DNA from: DTPU01 sp963827855
GTDB taxonomy: Bacteria; Planctomycetota; Phycisphaerae; Sedimentisphaerales; Anaerobacaceae
NCBI GenBank assembly: GCA_963827855.1
Contig: CAWHBY010000002.1
Span: 930,001-994,000 of the forward strand
DNA: 64,000 nucleotides
Direction: 5' to 3'
A program made the translations under genes and the position numbers. Position 1 is the stretch's first letter. Each line of letters starts with the position of its first letter. Shown piece after piece: positions 27,213-37,300 of the stretch. The notes below the pieces were generated by a model, which ran no database searches, was not told where the DNA came from, and saw nothing but the letters and a program-made list of their open reading frames with translations.

Positions 27213-28553
27213 CTAACCTGAGATCACGCCCAGGGCCTTGACGGTCTTGCCGTCCTTCACCACGCCGACGATCGCGGATACCCGTGCCACACCACTGACG
27301 ACCGTGATCCGGACCGTCAGAACCGTGCTGGCGCAGGTGAGGTACTTCGAGCCCTTCTCCAGGGAATCGGCATACCGGGTCACGGTCTTTCTCAATTCCC
27401 CAACGTCCTTGATGGGCTGAACTTGCCTCTGCCGGATGATTGCCTCGGCATTGCGGGCCGCGTCCCCGCCAAAGGCCAACGCCGCCTCCAGGACGTGTCT
27501 GGGCGCAGTATTGATATTGACCTGGGTGGCGCCCCACAGTCCTATATACTTGGACAAAGACTCCTTCCGTTTGTCACTGACCAAAGTGGGTCTTGAGAGA
27601 AAATCCCGATCCAGCAGCGAACTGTGGGCCAGACTCACCAGGTCCGCCGTCTGCTTCTCGGCCGCGGACATGGGCGCCCGGACATCCGCCCTTCGAGGGA
27701 CAGCCCTCGCTGCAGCCTGTCGGGCCGCGGCGCTGGCTGCAGTCTGCGAGGCAGCACCCGCCCGGCCAGCGGCAGTGGACGATCCCCTTGCCCCTGCCGC
27801 GGCAGTCTGATTGGCGGCACTTCGAGCCGCCACCGCGGCGGCCGCACCCGCGCCGGGCTGGTCTGCGGGCATCTTGAAACTCCGGATCTCACCCACCTGG
27901 GCCACCTGGCTCTTGAGCGTGCCGACGTCGTCGGCCGTCCAGCCCATCCATTCGCAGAGGGTGCCAAAGCCGGCGTTGGCAGCTCGCTGGACTGCAGGAT
28001 CTTCGAAGAGCAGCCAGCCCATCGGGTACTTGGCGTTCTCGTCCTCGATCTCGATGTGGATCTTGGCCGTGCCGATCTCGAATTCGATGGGCTCTGTCAC
28101 CAAGGGCCAGGGTGGGCCGTAGGGACCCCGGACCAGGGGCTCCTCCCAGGCAAGACCCACCAGGTTCGGCTCATTGTCCTCCAGGTCGTTGGCGTCGGGG
28201 GTCGGCTCTGCCTTCGAATCCCGTGCCCGAACCCCGGAGGTCCCGTTGACCTTGTCCACCATCCCGGCAATCTGCTCGTCCGTCATGGCGAAGAGATTCG
28301 AGAAATCCGGCTCATTGGGCCGGCTGACCAGCGTCAGGTCGAGGCCCTCCACCGCGAAGGTGGCGTACTTCAGGGCCGAATCCAGGGCATACCGTGCCTT
28401 GGCCCGATCGATCAGGTACCGGACCCGGTGACGGTGGCTGGCCACGCGGCTGGTCACGGTGTAGGCCAGGAGGGCCAGCACCACCAGCACCACCAGCGTC
28501 ACCAGCAGCACCACGCCGGATTTAGCGGTTCGGTCTTTGTCTGGAAGGCACAT
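27213..28553 (-). CDS. gspK: Type II secretion minor pseudopilin GspK
   Basis: 446 residues. The N-terminus (TAKSG, then VVLLVTLVVLVVLALLAYTV) is a prepilin-type signal lacking the usual Glu at position 5, which is the GspK hallmark. A large helical domain follows, with a long Ala-rich insertion (about residues 215-275) and the SAM-like tail (VNINTAPRHVLEAALAFGGD, then AEAIIRQRQ). GspK caps the pseudopilus tip with GspI and GspJ. ATG 28553 has AAGGAG ten bases upstream and overlaps the gspJ end by 32 bases. Confidence 0.88.
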   Translation of the reverse strand: MCLPDKDRTAKSGVVLLVTLVVLVVLALLAYTVTSRVASHRHRVRYLIDRAKARYALDSALKYATFAVEGLDLTLVSRPNEPDFSNLFAMTDEQIAGMVDKVNGTSGVRARDSKAEPTPDANDLEDNEPNLVGLAWEEPLVRGPYGPPWPLVTEPIEFEIGTAKIHIEIEDENAKYPMGWLLFEDPAVQRAANAGFGTLCEWMGWTADDVGTLKSQVAQVGEIRSFKMPADQPGAGAAAAVAARSAANQTAAAGARGSSTAAGRAGAASQTAASAAARQAAARAVPRRADVRAPMSAAEKQTADLVSLAHSSLLDRDFLSRPTLVSDKRKESLSKYIGLWGATQVNINTAPRHVLEAALAFGGDAARNAEAIIRQRQVQPIKDVGELRKTVTRYADSLEKGSKYLTCASTVLTVRITVVSGVARVSAIVGVVKDGKTVKALGVISG

Positions 28554-29331
28554 TCCTGATAGGCTCCTTGGAGCCCCCCGTCGGCTGGTTGGCGTCGGCC
28601 ACCGCCTGATTGGCGTCTGTCGCGGGGGTATTGGCGTCCAGCAACGCAAACTCAAACCGGATCTGCCGGGTCCGGTCAATGGCGATCGTCCGGGTGATCA
28701 GTGAGTCCTCCGGGACCTCCAATTGTCCCTGGGGCGAGCGCACGGGGTCGGCCGTCGACAGGGTCACGCGGAGGCCGGTCGGCAGCATGGGGTTGGCCCA
28801 TCGGCTCACCAGGTTGTTGCCCTGGGGCGCCTCGATTCTGAAGGCGGTGAATCCGCCGGCCACGGGCACGAAGGGATAGAGCTTCTCCAGATCGCTGCGC
28901 TGACCGTCGAGCAGCCGGTCTTCCAGGGTCAATCCGCTGTGGCTGCGGTAGATCAGGACCCGGCCGCTGGCCACGTCGTAGGTGCCCTGCCACTGGATCT
29001 CCTCGAACAACTGCTCCTCGCTCTTCTTGTTGGTGACGGTCCTGCGGATCACAAGCTTGGCGATGGGAAATCCCTTGTCCGTCTTGTTGTCAAAGGTAAT
29101 CTGTGCGCCCTGGCCAGCGCTGACCGATTCGAGATCCTCGGCGATCCGCTGCAGGACCTCCGACGCCACGCTCGACTGGTCAACCTTGGCGAGGATGGCC
29201 GCTCCAGTCCGCTGCATCCGCTGGTAGAGGGTGAACGTGGCGGTAAGGATCATCGCACTGATGACCAGGGAACAGATCACCTCGGCCAGGGAGAAGCCTG
29301 CACGACAGGAGGTCTTGTAGACGCGCGTCAT
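28522..29331 (-). CDS. gspJ: Type II secretion minor pseudopilin GspJ
   Basis: 269 residues with the prepilin motif AGFSLAEVICSLVISAMILT (Glu5 present) and a beta-rich domain with LQRIAEDLESVSAGQGAQIT, typical of GspJ. The C-terminus is a low-complexity Asn/Ala/Asp tail (NTPATDANQAVADANQPT). Starts four bases inside the gspI end. Probable partner of GspI and GspK in the pseudopilus tip. Confidence 0.85.
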   Translation of the reverse strand: MTRVYKTSCRAGFSLAEVICSLVISAMILTATFTLYQRMQRTGAAILAKVDQSSVASEVLQRIAEDLESVSAGQGAQITFDNKTDKGFPIAKLVIRRTVTNKKSEEQLFEEIQWQGTYDVASGRVLIYRSHSGLTLEDRLLDGQRSDLEKLYPFVPVAGGFTAFRIEAPQGNNLVSRWANPMLPTGLRVTLSTADPVRSPQGQLEVPEDSLITRTIAIDRTRQIRFEFALLDANTPATDANQAVADANQPTGGSKEPIRNVPSRQRPNR

Positions 29332-30155
29332 GGCTGGCTCCTGTCCCCGCTTCGTCCGGCCCCGGGCAGCCGGCCCGGAGGCGTGTCCGAACGCTGGGTC
29401 CCGCTGTCCTGCGGACGCGACGAGGCCGTCTCAGCGGCGCCAGACTCGTCTGCAGAGGACTCTGCAGGCTGGACCTGTCGTTGCTTGTCTGCCTCGGAGG
29501 GACGGCCGTCGGCCCGCTTGAAGATGTCCAGATTGGCCTTGACGAAGGTGCCGTCTTCAGACACCAGCAGGCCCTTGGCGATCCATGCCCTGATCGTCTC
29601 CGGCGTGACGCCCGCGTACTCGGCCGCAGCCTCCACGCCGTCCACGAGCGGGTCGTTGGCATCCGCGTTCCGCTCCCGTTCGAGCTTGGCCAACTGATCC
29701 TCGGTCAGGCGACCCAGCCAGCACGCCAGCTCCACGGTCTGGGGCTGCCCATCGACGTCCTCATATTGGCTTGAACAGATCGCCCTGGCCCACGACGCGC
29801 CTCCCACGGGTTCCTCGAAGACCTCGATGGTCGTCTGCCATTCGACGTTGGGATACTGCTCAGACGTGCCCATGTCCACGGATTCGCGGACAGACGATTT
29901 GGCCAGGACCTCCTCCATCTGTTGTTGGGCCACGTCAAAGGCCTGTATCTGAAGGGTCAGGTTGTTGGCCGTCGTGGTGCAGCGGCTCATCACCACCACA
30001 ATCCCCGTGCACATCAGGGCGAGGATGCACATGGCCGTCACGGTTTCCAAGAGCGTGAAGCCTTCACACCCCGGCAAGAAACAAGACCTCCACCCTCCCC
30101 TGTCCAAGATGGACCTGGGTGTCACAGCCGCTGTCTTGTCACTTGCATCCTGCAT
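29328..30155 (-). CDS. gspI: Type II secretion pseudopilin GspI-like with HTH-like insert
   Basis: 275 residues. The prepilin motif EGFTLLETVTAMCILALMCT with Glu5 is followed by the short GspI fold (AFDVAQQQMEEVLAKSSVRE). GspI is normally about 120-150 residues. Here an extra segment at about residues 168-210 (VEAAAEYAGVTPETIRAWIA, then KGLLVSEDGTFVK) looks like a MerR/excisionase helix-turn-helix, and then a Ser/Ala/Glu-rich tail follows. The start is uncertain: ATG 30155 gives an unusually long leader and lacks a strong ribosome site; a downstream non-ATG start close to the GFTLLE motif is possible. Confidence 0.72.
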   Translation of the reverse strand: MQDASDKTAAVTPRSILDRGGWRSCFLPGCEGFTLLETVTAMCILALMCTGIVVVMSRCTTTANNLTLQIQAFDVAQQQMEEVLAKSSVRESVDMGTSEQYPNVEWQTTIEVFEEPVGGASWARAICSSQYEDVDGQPQTVELACWLGRLTEDQLAKLERERNADANDPLVDGVEAAAEYAGVTPETIRAWIAKGLLVSEDGTFVKANLDIFKRADGRPSEADKQRQVQPAESSADESGAAETASSRPQDSGTQRSDTPPGRLPGAGRSGDRSQP

Positions 30156-30166
30156 CTGGCTCTTGT

Positions 30167-30201
30167 CTTCTGAGTTCTGTGTTCTGCGTTCTGTGTTCTT
30201 T
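30167..30201. repeat. Heptanucleotide repeat between gspH and gspI
   Basis: Five consecutive heptamers on the plus strand: CTTCTGA, GTTCTGT, GTTCTGC, GTTCTGT, GTTCTTT. They fill most of the 47-base gap between gspH and the annotated gspI start. Confidence 0.6.
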
Positions 30202-30202
30202 C

Positions 30203-30766
30203 CTAGAATGCCATCGCCTGCTGGTCCTGAGGCTTGGGAAGCTCCACGTCTCCATCCAGCAGGTCGATCTTCCGGCTGAGCCTGTGGACCAGCACGGTGT
30301 GGGGGCGGTCATTCTCGTCCAACAGGACGATCTTCCCGCCATACTGCCATCCTCCATGGCCAGCCCGAAACTTGGCCCGGTCCTGCTGGGTAGATTGACC
30401 ATCGTCGAACTCGACATACATGGCCCTGCACGTGGCGTCGAAGGTTCCCTGCACCATGATCTCTTCGTCCAGGACCTCGGAGAGGTCGGGCGTAGTGATC
30501 TCCCGCAGCAGGTACGTCTGCTCAGGCAGGTCCACGATGACTTCGTATCTGCGGTCGCTCTCCGACGCGGCCGCGATCGCGGTCTGCAGGCTGGAGACGA
30601 ATTCCTGGGCCGTGGCCTGGAACACCTGCCGGCGAAGCGAGCCCGAGAGGTTCAGCGACACCCAGAAAACGAACAGGCCCAGGATCGAGATGACCACTAC
30701 CATCTCGATCAGGGTCAGCCCGGCCCTGTGCAGGCCCGTAGTCGTGCGAGGCCGTCCGTAGACCAT
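30203..30766 (-). CDS. gspH: Type II secretion minor pseudopilin GspH-like
   Basis: 187 residues with the prepilin motif AGLTLIEMVVVISILGLFVF (Glu5) and a GspH-type domain (FVSSLQTAIAAASESDRRYE; EVIVDLPEQTYLLRE). It sits between gspG (17-base gap) and gspI. GspH links the pseudopilus shaft to the tip complex. Confidence 0.82.
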   Translation of the reverse strand: MVYGRPRTTTGLHRAGLTLIEMVVVISILGLFVFWVSLNLSGSLRRQVFQATAQEFVSSLQTAIAAASESDRRYEVIVDLPEQTYLLREITTPDLSEVLDEEIMVQGTFDATCRAMYVEFDDGQSTQQDRAKFRAGHGGWQYGGKIVLLDENDRPHTVLVHRLSRKIDLLDGDVELPKPQDQQAMAF

Positions 30767-30783
30767 GGTCGAACCCGCCGGGT

Positions 30784-31281
30784 TCAGCGAGGCGCCGAAC
30801 CGGTCCCTGCACCGGCCGCACTGCCGGAACCCTTCTTCAGGACCGCGTCCGTGCTGGAGAGATCCGCGTCATAGCCCTCGCCGCCCTCCTGGCCATCCGC
30901 GCCAAGGCTCTTCACCACAAAGGGCTTTCCGCTCTCCGGGTAGAGCTCATAGATGAACTCGTTGCCCCAGCCGTCGCGAGGCAGTTCCGTTGATTCCAGA
31001 TAACCTCCCGGCTCCCAGCCCGTCACGTCGCTCGGCTGGGTGATCAGGGCGCTGAGTCCCTCCTCGGCCGTCGGATAGCGGCCTGTGTCCATCTTGAACT
31101 GTTGAACGGCCTGGTGCAGACTCTTGAGGTTCGCCATCGTCGTGGTGACACGGGCATTGTCGGTCTGGCGGACGTAGCTCCTGGCCACCACGGTAAACAG
31201 CAGGCCCAGGATGATCAATACCGCCATCAGCTCGATCATCGTAAAGCCATTCCGTGCCTTTTGGGGTTTCCTGTGTCTCAT
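30784..31281 (-). CDS. gspG: Type II secretion major pseudopilin GspG
   Basis: 165 residues. The leader MRHRKPQKARNG is followed by FTMIELMAVLIILGLLFTVV (Glu5). The GspG signature follows: QFKMDTGRYPTAEEGLSALI, PRDGWGNEFIYELYPESGKP and a calcium-site-like loop DGQEGGEGYDADLSS. A Gly/Ala-rich tail extends the usual end. TAGGAG lies ten bases before ATG 31281. It is the polymerising subunit of the pseudopilus. Confidence 0.94.
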   Translation of the reverse strand: MRHRKPQKARNGFTMIELMAVLIILGLLFTVVARSYVRQTDNARVTTTMANLKSLHQAVQQFKMDTGRYPTAEEGLSALITQPSDVTGWEPGGYLESTELPRDGWGNEFIYELYPESGKPFVVKSLGADGQEGGEGYDADLSSTDAVLKKGSGSAAGAGTGSAPR

Positions 31282-31300
31282 GGTCTTACGGTCTCCTATC

Positions 31301-32518
31301 CTAGAAGTTGGCGCTCGAGATCCGGAGGATCGGGAGGATCGTCGCATAGGCGATCAATCCCACGATTGAGGCCACGAACACGATGATCACGGGCTCTATT
31401 GCCGCACTGAGCCGCTCGATCACCACGTCGGTGGAGGACTCCAGATCATCGCTGATGTGTTTGAGCATGCTCTCCAGCTCCCCGCTCTTCTCGCCGACCG
31501 CCACGATGTGGGCGATGGCCGGACTGATCACGCCACTATCCCGCAGCGGGGTGGAGATATCCGCGCCGGCCAGGATTCGCTCCCGGGCGCTCTGCACGGC
31601 CTTCTTCATGATCACGTTGCCCGTCACCTCGGAGACCACGCGGAGGGACTCCGCCATGGGCAGTCCAGAGCCCAGCAAGGTGGAGAGCGTGGAGGCGAAT
31701 CGCGAGACCACCCGCTGCTTGATCAAGGAGCCGAAGATCGGCAGCGACAGCAGGGTCTTGTCCCGCAGGTAGGCCCCTCGCTCGGTCCTGAAGAACCTCC
31801 GCACGGCCCAGATCAGCCCGGCCACGGAGGCGATCACCAGCAGGACCCAGAAGCTGGTCAGGACGTAACCCACGTTCATGAGCTGCTGGGTGATCCAGGG
31901 CAGCTCCTGGCCGGACCGTTGGATCTGCTCGCCGATGGTGGGAATGACCTTGATGGTCAGGATCACCACGGCCGCCAGGCAGAAAACCATCATGGCGATG
32001 GGGTAGATCATGGCGGTAATGACCTTGGACTCGACCCGCTGGCGTTTCTCCATGAAGGCCGCCAGTGTGGCCAGCGAGCTGCCCAGGCTTCCGGTGACCT
32101 CGCCGACGCGGATCATGCTGACGAAGATCACGTCGAAGTACTCGCTGTAGTCCTTGAGGGTGTCGGCCAGGGATTCGCCGCTGATGACCCGGTCCCGCAC
32201 CTCGGTCAGGACGGTCCGGAATCGAGGGTCCGAGGTCTGGAGGGTCAGCACCGAGAGGGCCTCCGTCAGCTTGATCCCGGAGTTCAGCAGCGTCGCCAAC
32301 TGCTTGGTCGTCTCGATGATGTCCCGTCTCTTGGGTCTGGATAAAAAGGAAAGGACCGCCAGTTTCCGTTCCGTGCTGGCGGTCACTTCCACAATGGAGG
32401 ATGGGTGGATACTACGATTGCGTAACTGGCGGCGGGCGGCAAACGGGCTCTCCGCCGTCAGTGTTCCCTTGACCTTCTTCCCATCGGGGGCGATGGCTAT
32501 GTACTCATATGTAGGCAT
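31301..32518 (-). CDS. gspF: Type II secretion inner-membrane protein GspF
   Basis: 405 residues starting MPTYEYIAIAPDGKKVKGTL, with two T2SSF domains each ending in membrane helices. Typical segments are KQLATLLNSGIKLTEALSVL, YPIAMMVFCLAAVVILTIKV, RFASTLSTLLGSGLPMAESL and VGEKSGELESMLKHI. It forms the platform over the GspE ATPase. Ribosome site GGGATGGGCG. Confidence 0.95.
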   Translation of the reverse strand: MPTYEYIAIAPDGKKVKGTLTAESPFAARRQLRNRSIHPSSIVEVTASTERKLAVLSFLSRPKRRDIIETTKQLATLLNSGIKLTEALSVLTLQTSDPRFRTVLTEVRDRVISGESLADTLKDYSEYFDVIFVSMIRVGEVTGSLGSSLATLAAFMEKRQRVESKVITAMIYPIAMMVFCLAAVVILTIKVIPTIGEQIQRSGQELPWITQQLMNVGYVLTSFWVLLVIASVAGLIWAVRRFFRTERGAYLRDKTLLSLPIFGSLIKQRVVSRFASTLSTLLGSGLPMAESLRVVSEVTGNVIMKKAVQSARERILAGADISTPLRDSGVISPAIAHIVAVGEKSGELESMLKHISDDLESSTDVVIERLSAAIEPVIIVFVASIVGLIAYATILPILRISSANF

Positions 32519-32588
32519 GCCCGCCCATCCCACTGATCGGTCCCCCGGTCCTCCTGACCGGCAAACCGCGTTCTTCAACGTCTGTCTA

Positions 32589-34316
32589 TCACACCACGTC
32601 GGCCTGGCTGACGCGCAGCACCTCGGCCACCGTGGTAATCCCCTGGAGGACCTTCCGGGCCCCATCCATGCGTAGGGTCTTCATTCCGGCTTCCAGTGCG
32701 TATTTCTTGATTCTACCGGCACTTTCCCGTTTGTATACGAGGTCCTGGATCTTGTCGACGATCAGCATCACCTCGTAGATCCCGGTCCTTCCGCGATAGC
32801 CTGTGTGGAAGCATTTGTCGCAGCCCTTGCCCACGTAGAACTTGCCTCCCTTTTCGATGTGGGAGACATCCAGGCCCAGGGCACGCAGATCCCGCGGGTT
32901 CGCCTCCATCTCAGTCCTGCAGTCCTCGCAGACCTTGCGGACGAGACGCTGCGCGACCACGCCGATCAGGGACGAGCTCACCAGATAGGGCTCGACGCCG
33001 AGGTCCAGCAACCGCGTGATCGCGCCTGCCGCGTCGTTGGTGTGCAGGGTGCTGAACACCAGGTGGCCGGTCAGGGACGACTGGATCGCCATCCGCGCGG
33101 TCTCCACGTCACGGACCTCGCCGATCATGATCACGTCCGGGTCCTGCCGCAGCACGTGACGTAGGGCCGTGGCAAAGGTCATGCCCTTCTTGGTCGCCAC
33201 CTGGATCTGGCTGATCCCCTCGAGCTGGTACTCGATCGGGTCTTCGATCGTGATGACGTTCTTCTCCGAGGAGTTCAACCGGTTCAGGTAGGCGTACAGG
33301 GACGTGCTCTTGCCCGAGCCCGTGGGGCCGGTGACGAAGATCACGCCGTGCGCCCGGTCGAGCAGGGTATCCAGGGTCGCCAGGTCCTCTTCCATGAGGC
33401 CCAGCTCTTCCAGTTTCAGGATGCCCGAGCTCTTGTCGAGCAGTCGCAGCACGGCCCGCTCGCCGAAGCTGGTCGGCACGGTGCTGATACGAAGGTCGAC
33501 CTCCCGTTGGCCGAGCCGGACGCTGCACCGGCCGTCCTGAGGCAGACGCCGTTCGGCGATGTCCATGCCCGACATGACCTTGATACGGGAAACGATGAGC
33601 GAGAGGACGTTGCGATTAAGGCTCAGGACGTCGTACAGGATGCCGTCGATGCGGTACCGGATCTGGACCTTGGCCTCATACGGATGGACGTGGATGTCAC
33701 TGGCCCGCAGTTGCAGGGCGCGGAACAGGATGTCGTTGACCAGCCGGATCACGGGCGGTCGGTTGACCACGTCCAGCAGGTCGTCGGAGCCGCCCACCTC
33801 GTCGACCAGTTGGTCGAGGTTCTGGGAATCCAGCTCCTCCGCCACCTCCTCAATCACGCTCGATCGCTGCTCATAGGCCACGTCGATGACCGCGGTGATG
33901 GCCGCCCGGGTCGAGACGGCGGGCCGGACCGACAGTCCGGTCATCTTGGAGATGTTGTCCAGGACGGACACGTCCAGAGGCTTGGACAGGACCACCGTCA
34001 GGTCCCCGTCACCGCCGGAACCATTCGGCGACAGGGCCTCGGTCTTGACGCCGATCAGGAAGTGATGCTGGGCGTAGGTGGCAGGGACAGACTCAATGAA
34101 CTCCACGGGCACCGCCTTGTCGGGGACTTCGGCCAGATAGGGCCATCCCAGGGCAGCCGCAAACAGCTTGAGGACCACGTCTTCCGTGAAATACGGGCAG
34201 CTCAGCATGGCCTCATCGAGGCGCTGGGACCCGTTGTTCTCCTTGAAGAACCGTGCGAGCTTGCTGCTCTCGACGATCCCGGTCTTCTCGGCCGTTTTGA
34301 GTAGGAGTTCCTGCAT
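32589..34316 (-). CDS. gspE: Type II secretion ATPase GspE
   Basis: About 575 residues: a T2SSE N-domain (about residues 60-150), then the hexameric ATPase with RASDIHVHPYEAKVQIRYRI, Walker A GPTGSGKST, the Asp box ITIEDPIEYQLEGISQIQV, Walker B DPDVIMIGEVRD and the His box LTGHLVFSTLHTNDA. The four-Cys zinc loop (CEDC and CDKCFHTGYRGRTGIYE) is complete, so it should power pseudopilus assembly. The start is uncertain: ATG 34316, or TTG 34334 six codons earlier. Confidence 0.94.
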   Translation of the reverse strand: MQELLLKTAEKTGIVESSKLARFFKENNGSQRLDEAMLSCPYFTEDVVLKLFAAALGWPYLAEVPDKAVPVEFIESVPATYAQHHFLIGVKTEALSPNGSGGDGDLTVVLSKPLDVSVLDNISKMTGLSVRPAVSTRAAITAVIDVAYEQRSSVIEEVAEELDSQNLDQLVDEVGGSDDLLDVVNRPPVIRLVNDILFRALQLRASDIHVHPYEAKVQIRYRIDGILYDVLSLNRNVLSLIVSRIKVMSGMDIAERRLPQDGRCSVRLGQREVDLRISTVPTSFGERAVLRLLDKSSGILKLEELGLMEEDLATLDTLLDRAHGVIFVTGPTGSGKSTSLYAYLNRLNSSEKNVITIEDPIEYQLEGISQIQVATKKGMTFATALRHVLRQDPDVIMIGEVRDVETARMAIQSSLTGHLVFSTLHTNDAAGAITRLLDLGVEPYLVSSSLIGVVAQRLVRKVCEDCRTEMEANPRDLRALGLDVSHIEKGGKFYVGKGCDKCFHTGYRGRTGIYEVMLIVDKIQDLVYKRESAGRIKKYALEAGMKTLRMDGARKVLQGITTVAEVLRVSQADVV

Positions 34317-34361
34317 ATACTCTATATCGTCCAATCCGCTGGGCTTGTTCGCTCGGCCCTG

Positions 34362-37300
34362 TTATTGGGCATCCAGGACCTTATCCGGACTCATCGGCTT
34401 GTCCTTGACGCCAGGGATGCTCTCTTCCCTCTGGAACTCCGCCTCGTGCTTCTCGAAGGCCATCCGGTGCTTGTCGGAGAGCCTCTGCAGGGCGTCGTTG
34501 CCTGCGAGCACGTCGGCAGGTCGGATGACCTCGGCCTTGACGAAGACGTAGAGCTTCCTTTCGATGTCGCTGTTGCCCACGCTTCGGAAGGCAGCGCCGA
34601 TCAACGGCAGGTCGCCCAGGATCGGGACCTTGCTGCCGCCCTTGGTCTGGTTGAGCTTCAGCATGCCGCCCAGGATGATCGTGCTCTTGTCCGGCACGGT
34701 CACGATGGTGTTGATGTCGCTCTGGCTCTTGTCCGGCGGCTGGCTGGCCTTGGGTGCAGTGGTGAAGTCCGAACGCGTCAGGTTGATCTTGAGCTGGAGC
34801 AGATCACCCTCGCTGATGTGGGGCGTGATGTCCATGGTGATCCCCGCATCGTACGGCTGGTAGGTCTCGGAGCTGGGTATCGCCGTGGAACCCTGGGACG
34901 GAATGACGCTGGTTTGGGTCTTGACGTAGGTCGTGTCCGTGGTCTTGATCTGACCCATCTCATTGTCGTTGACCAGGATCTTGGGCTTGGCCAGCACGCG
35001 GCCGTACTTCTTGCTCTGCATGGTATTGAGCAAGGCATTGATATGTCTGTCCCCATAGAATCCCGTCAGGCTGCCCGCCGCGGCCTGAAGGACGTTGCCC
35101 TCGCGCAGGCTGCCCGAGATCACGCCGTTGCTGCCGACCAGGCCCGAGGCCTTGCTCAGGTTCGGGGCGGCCGTAATCAGGTTCAGGTCGTAGTTGAAGT
35201 CGTCCGTCTTGGAGATCTCGACCAGGGTCACGTCGATCAACACCTGGGGCCTGCGCTTGTCGAGACCCTTGACCAGTCTGCCAATCCACTCCTGATTCCT
35301 CGGCGAGGCATGCACAATCAGGGAGTAGGTGCACGGGTCGGCGATGATCGTGATTTCATCCTCGATCTTCCTGACGACTTCCTGGATCTTTCCATCCTTG
35401 GGATCCTTGATCGTCTCCTTGATCAGCTTCTCCAGCACGCCCGCCATGTGGTTGGGGTCCTGGTTCTGCATGGGATAGAGCTCGAACGGCATGGCCGAGT
35501 CCAGGGTCTGGCTGTCCACGTACTTGAGAATCTCGGAGATCCGCTTGTGCTGCTCTGGCGTGGCGTTCACGAGCAAGGCGTTGGTGGCCTCCACCACGAC
35601 GACCTGGGGGGCGTCCAGGGCCGTATTGCCCGTCGAACCGGACGACTCGGTCGTCTGGATCATAGGCTGCGGCGTCTGGGCCTGGCCCGGGGTCGTCGCC
35701 GTCTGGGTGCGCTGCATGCCCGTGATCCTCGACGGCGTCTGGGTGGAGTACTGCTGAGGAATGACGTTCAGTTCCTCCAGCTTCTTGCGGACGTCCTGAG
35801 CATCGACGTGCTCGATCCGGTAGAGCTGGATGGACCGCAGGTCCTGCTGCTGCACGTCCATGCTGTCGACCAGTTTCTCGACGATGGCGAGCTGCTCCTG
35901 GCGGCCGATCATCAGTATCCGATTGGTTCGCTCGTCCGCGTCGAGGTAGACGGTGTCCGGCGCGGGCGACGGCGTCGCCGTGCGAGACGCCTGGGCCCTC
36001 TGCTGCTGCAGGACCGCCTCACGGGCCTGCCTCGCCCGGAACGCCACGTCGGTCTCTCCCGGCAGTTGCCGAATGGCAGGCTGTGCACTGGTCGACACCG
36101 AGATCTGGATCGAGCCCAACTGCTCGGCCAGGCCCTTGACCTTCTCGGTCAGCAGGGTCGCCATGGTGTATTTCAGGGGCCGGGATCTGAACTGCTTGGG
36201 CTCGCCCGGCTGGTCCACCAGGTCCAGCAGCGTCTCGATCCTGGGCATGGTGGACGTGTAGGCCGTCACGATCAGCGTCTTGGTCTCCGCGACAGACGGG
36301 AATTGGTCGGCCGTCCCCAGCTTCATCTGAACCAGCAGGTTCTGTGCCTGAGAGGGCTCCACGTACTTCAGCCGAAAGACCCTCGTGATGACGCCGTCTC
36401 CGAGCTCCACCGGCCCGCTGCGGGTCCGCAGCTTCGGGTCCGCGTCCAACATGTCCGTGACCTTCACCACAGTGACGATGTTGCCCTTCCGGGTCATAGC
36501 GAAGTTCCTGAACTTCAGGACCGACTCCAGGAGCGGATACAGGTCGCTGACCTTGATCGGACCGCGAAGGGTTCCCTGGAGCTTCAGGGACACCTCGCCG
36601 GTGACCACGGTCGGATCATACATGAAGTCGAGATGGAGATACTCGCCGACGAAGCCCAGCAGGTCCTCGATGGAAAGTTTCTCCGGCAGATTCAGGGACA
36701 GCGTCTGGTCTGCATTGGCGACCTCGGGCGTAGAGTACGCCGAGGCGGCCGCGTTGGAGCCGGTCGCGCGGGTTGGCCTGTTGGGATCCGCCGCCGGCAC
36801 CTGCGGCGTCATCGCCTCACGGGCCTGCCTCACACGGAAGCTCTGGTCAGTCTCGCCAGGCATCTGCAGGCTCGTCGGCCTGGAGGGACTGGTGATCCTT
36901 CCATCGGAGCCAGCCGCGGTCGCAGGCTGGACCTTGGGAGCGGCATCGGTCGTCACGGCATTCGGCTCAGGCTGCGCTGCGCCGAAAATGTGGGACTTGG
37001 TCCAGGAGGCCGTCTCCACGATGCGGTTGAGATTTGGCTTCTGCAGGCCTGCCCCCTGACTATCCTGGGTGTTGCTGGGCGCGATGATTCGGCCCTCGAG
37101 GAGGGCCATGACCTGGTCCATCTTGCCGGCCGGAGCGACCACCAGGGTCTGTCCCTGGAACCGGTCGAGGAGGATGGCGGTCTTGCCCGGCGTTGAGGGC
37201 GGCACATCCAACGATCCCAGTTGGACGTCTCCCAGGGCGGCTGCCACTTGGTCACTGCTGGGCAGCTTCGCCAGCCGTGCCTCGGCCCCTGCCAGCCGTA

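Noticed and set aside
34365..37196. 943-codon plus-strand open frame opposite gspD
   Set aside because: Composition is a mirror of the GC-rich coding strand (long runs of Leu, Gly, Arg, Asp, His), with no motifs. gspD on the other strand is certain.
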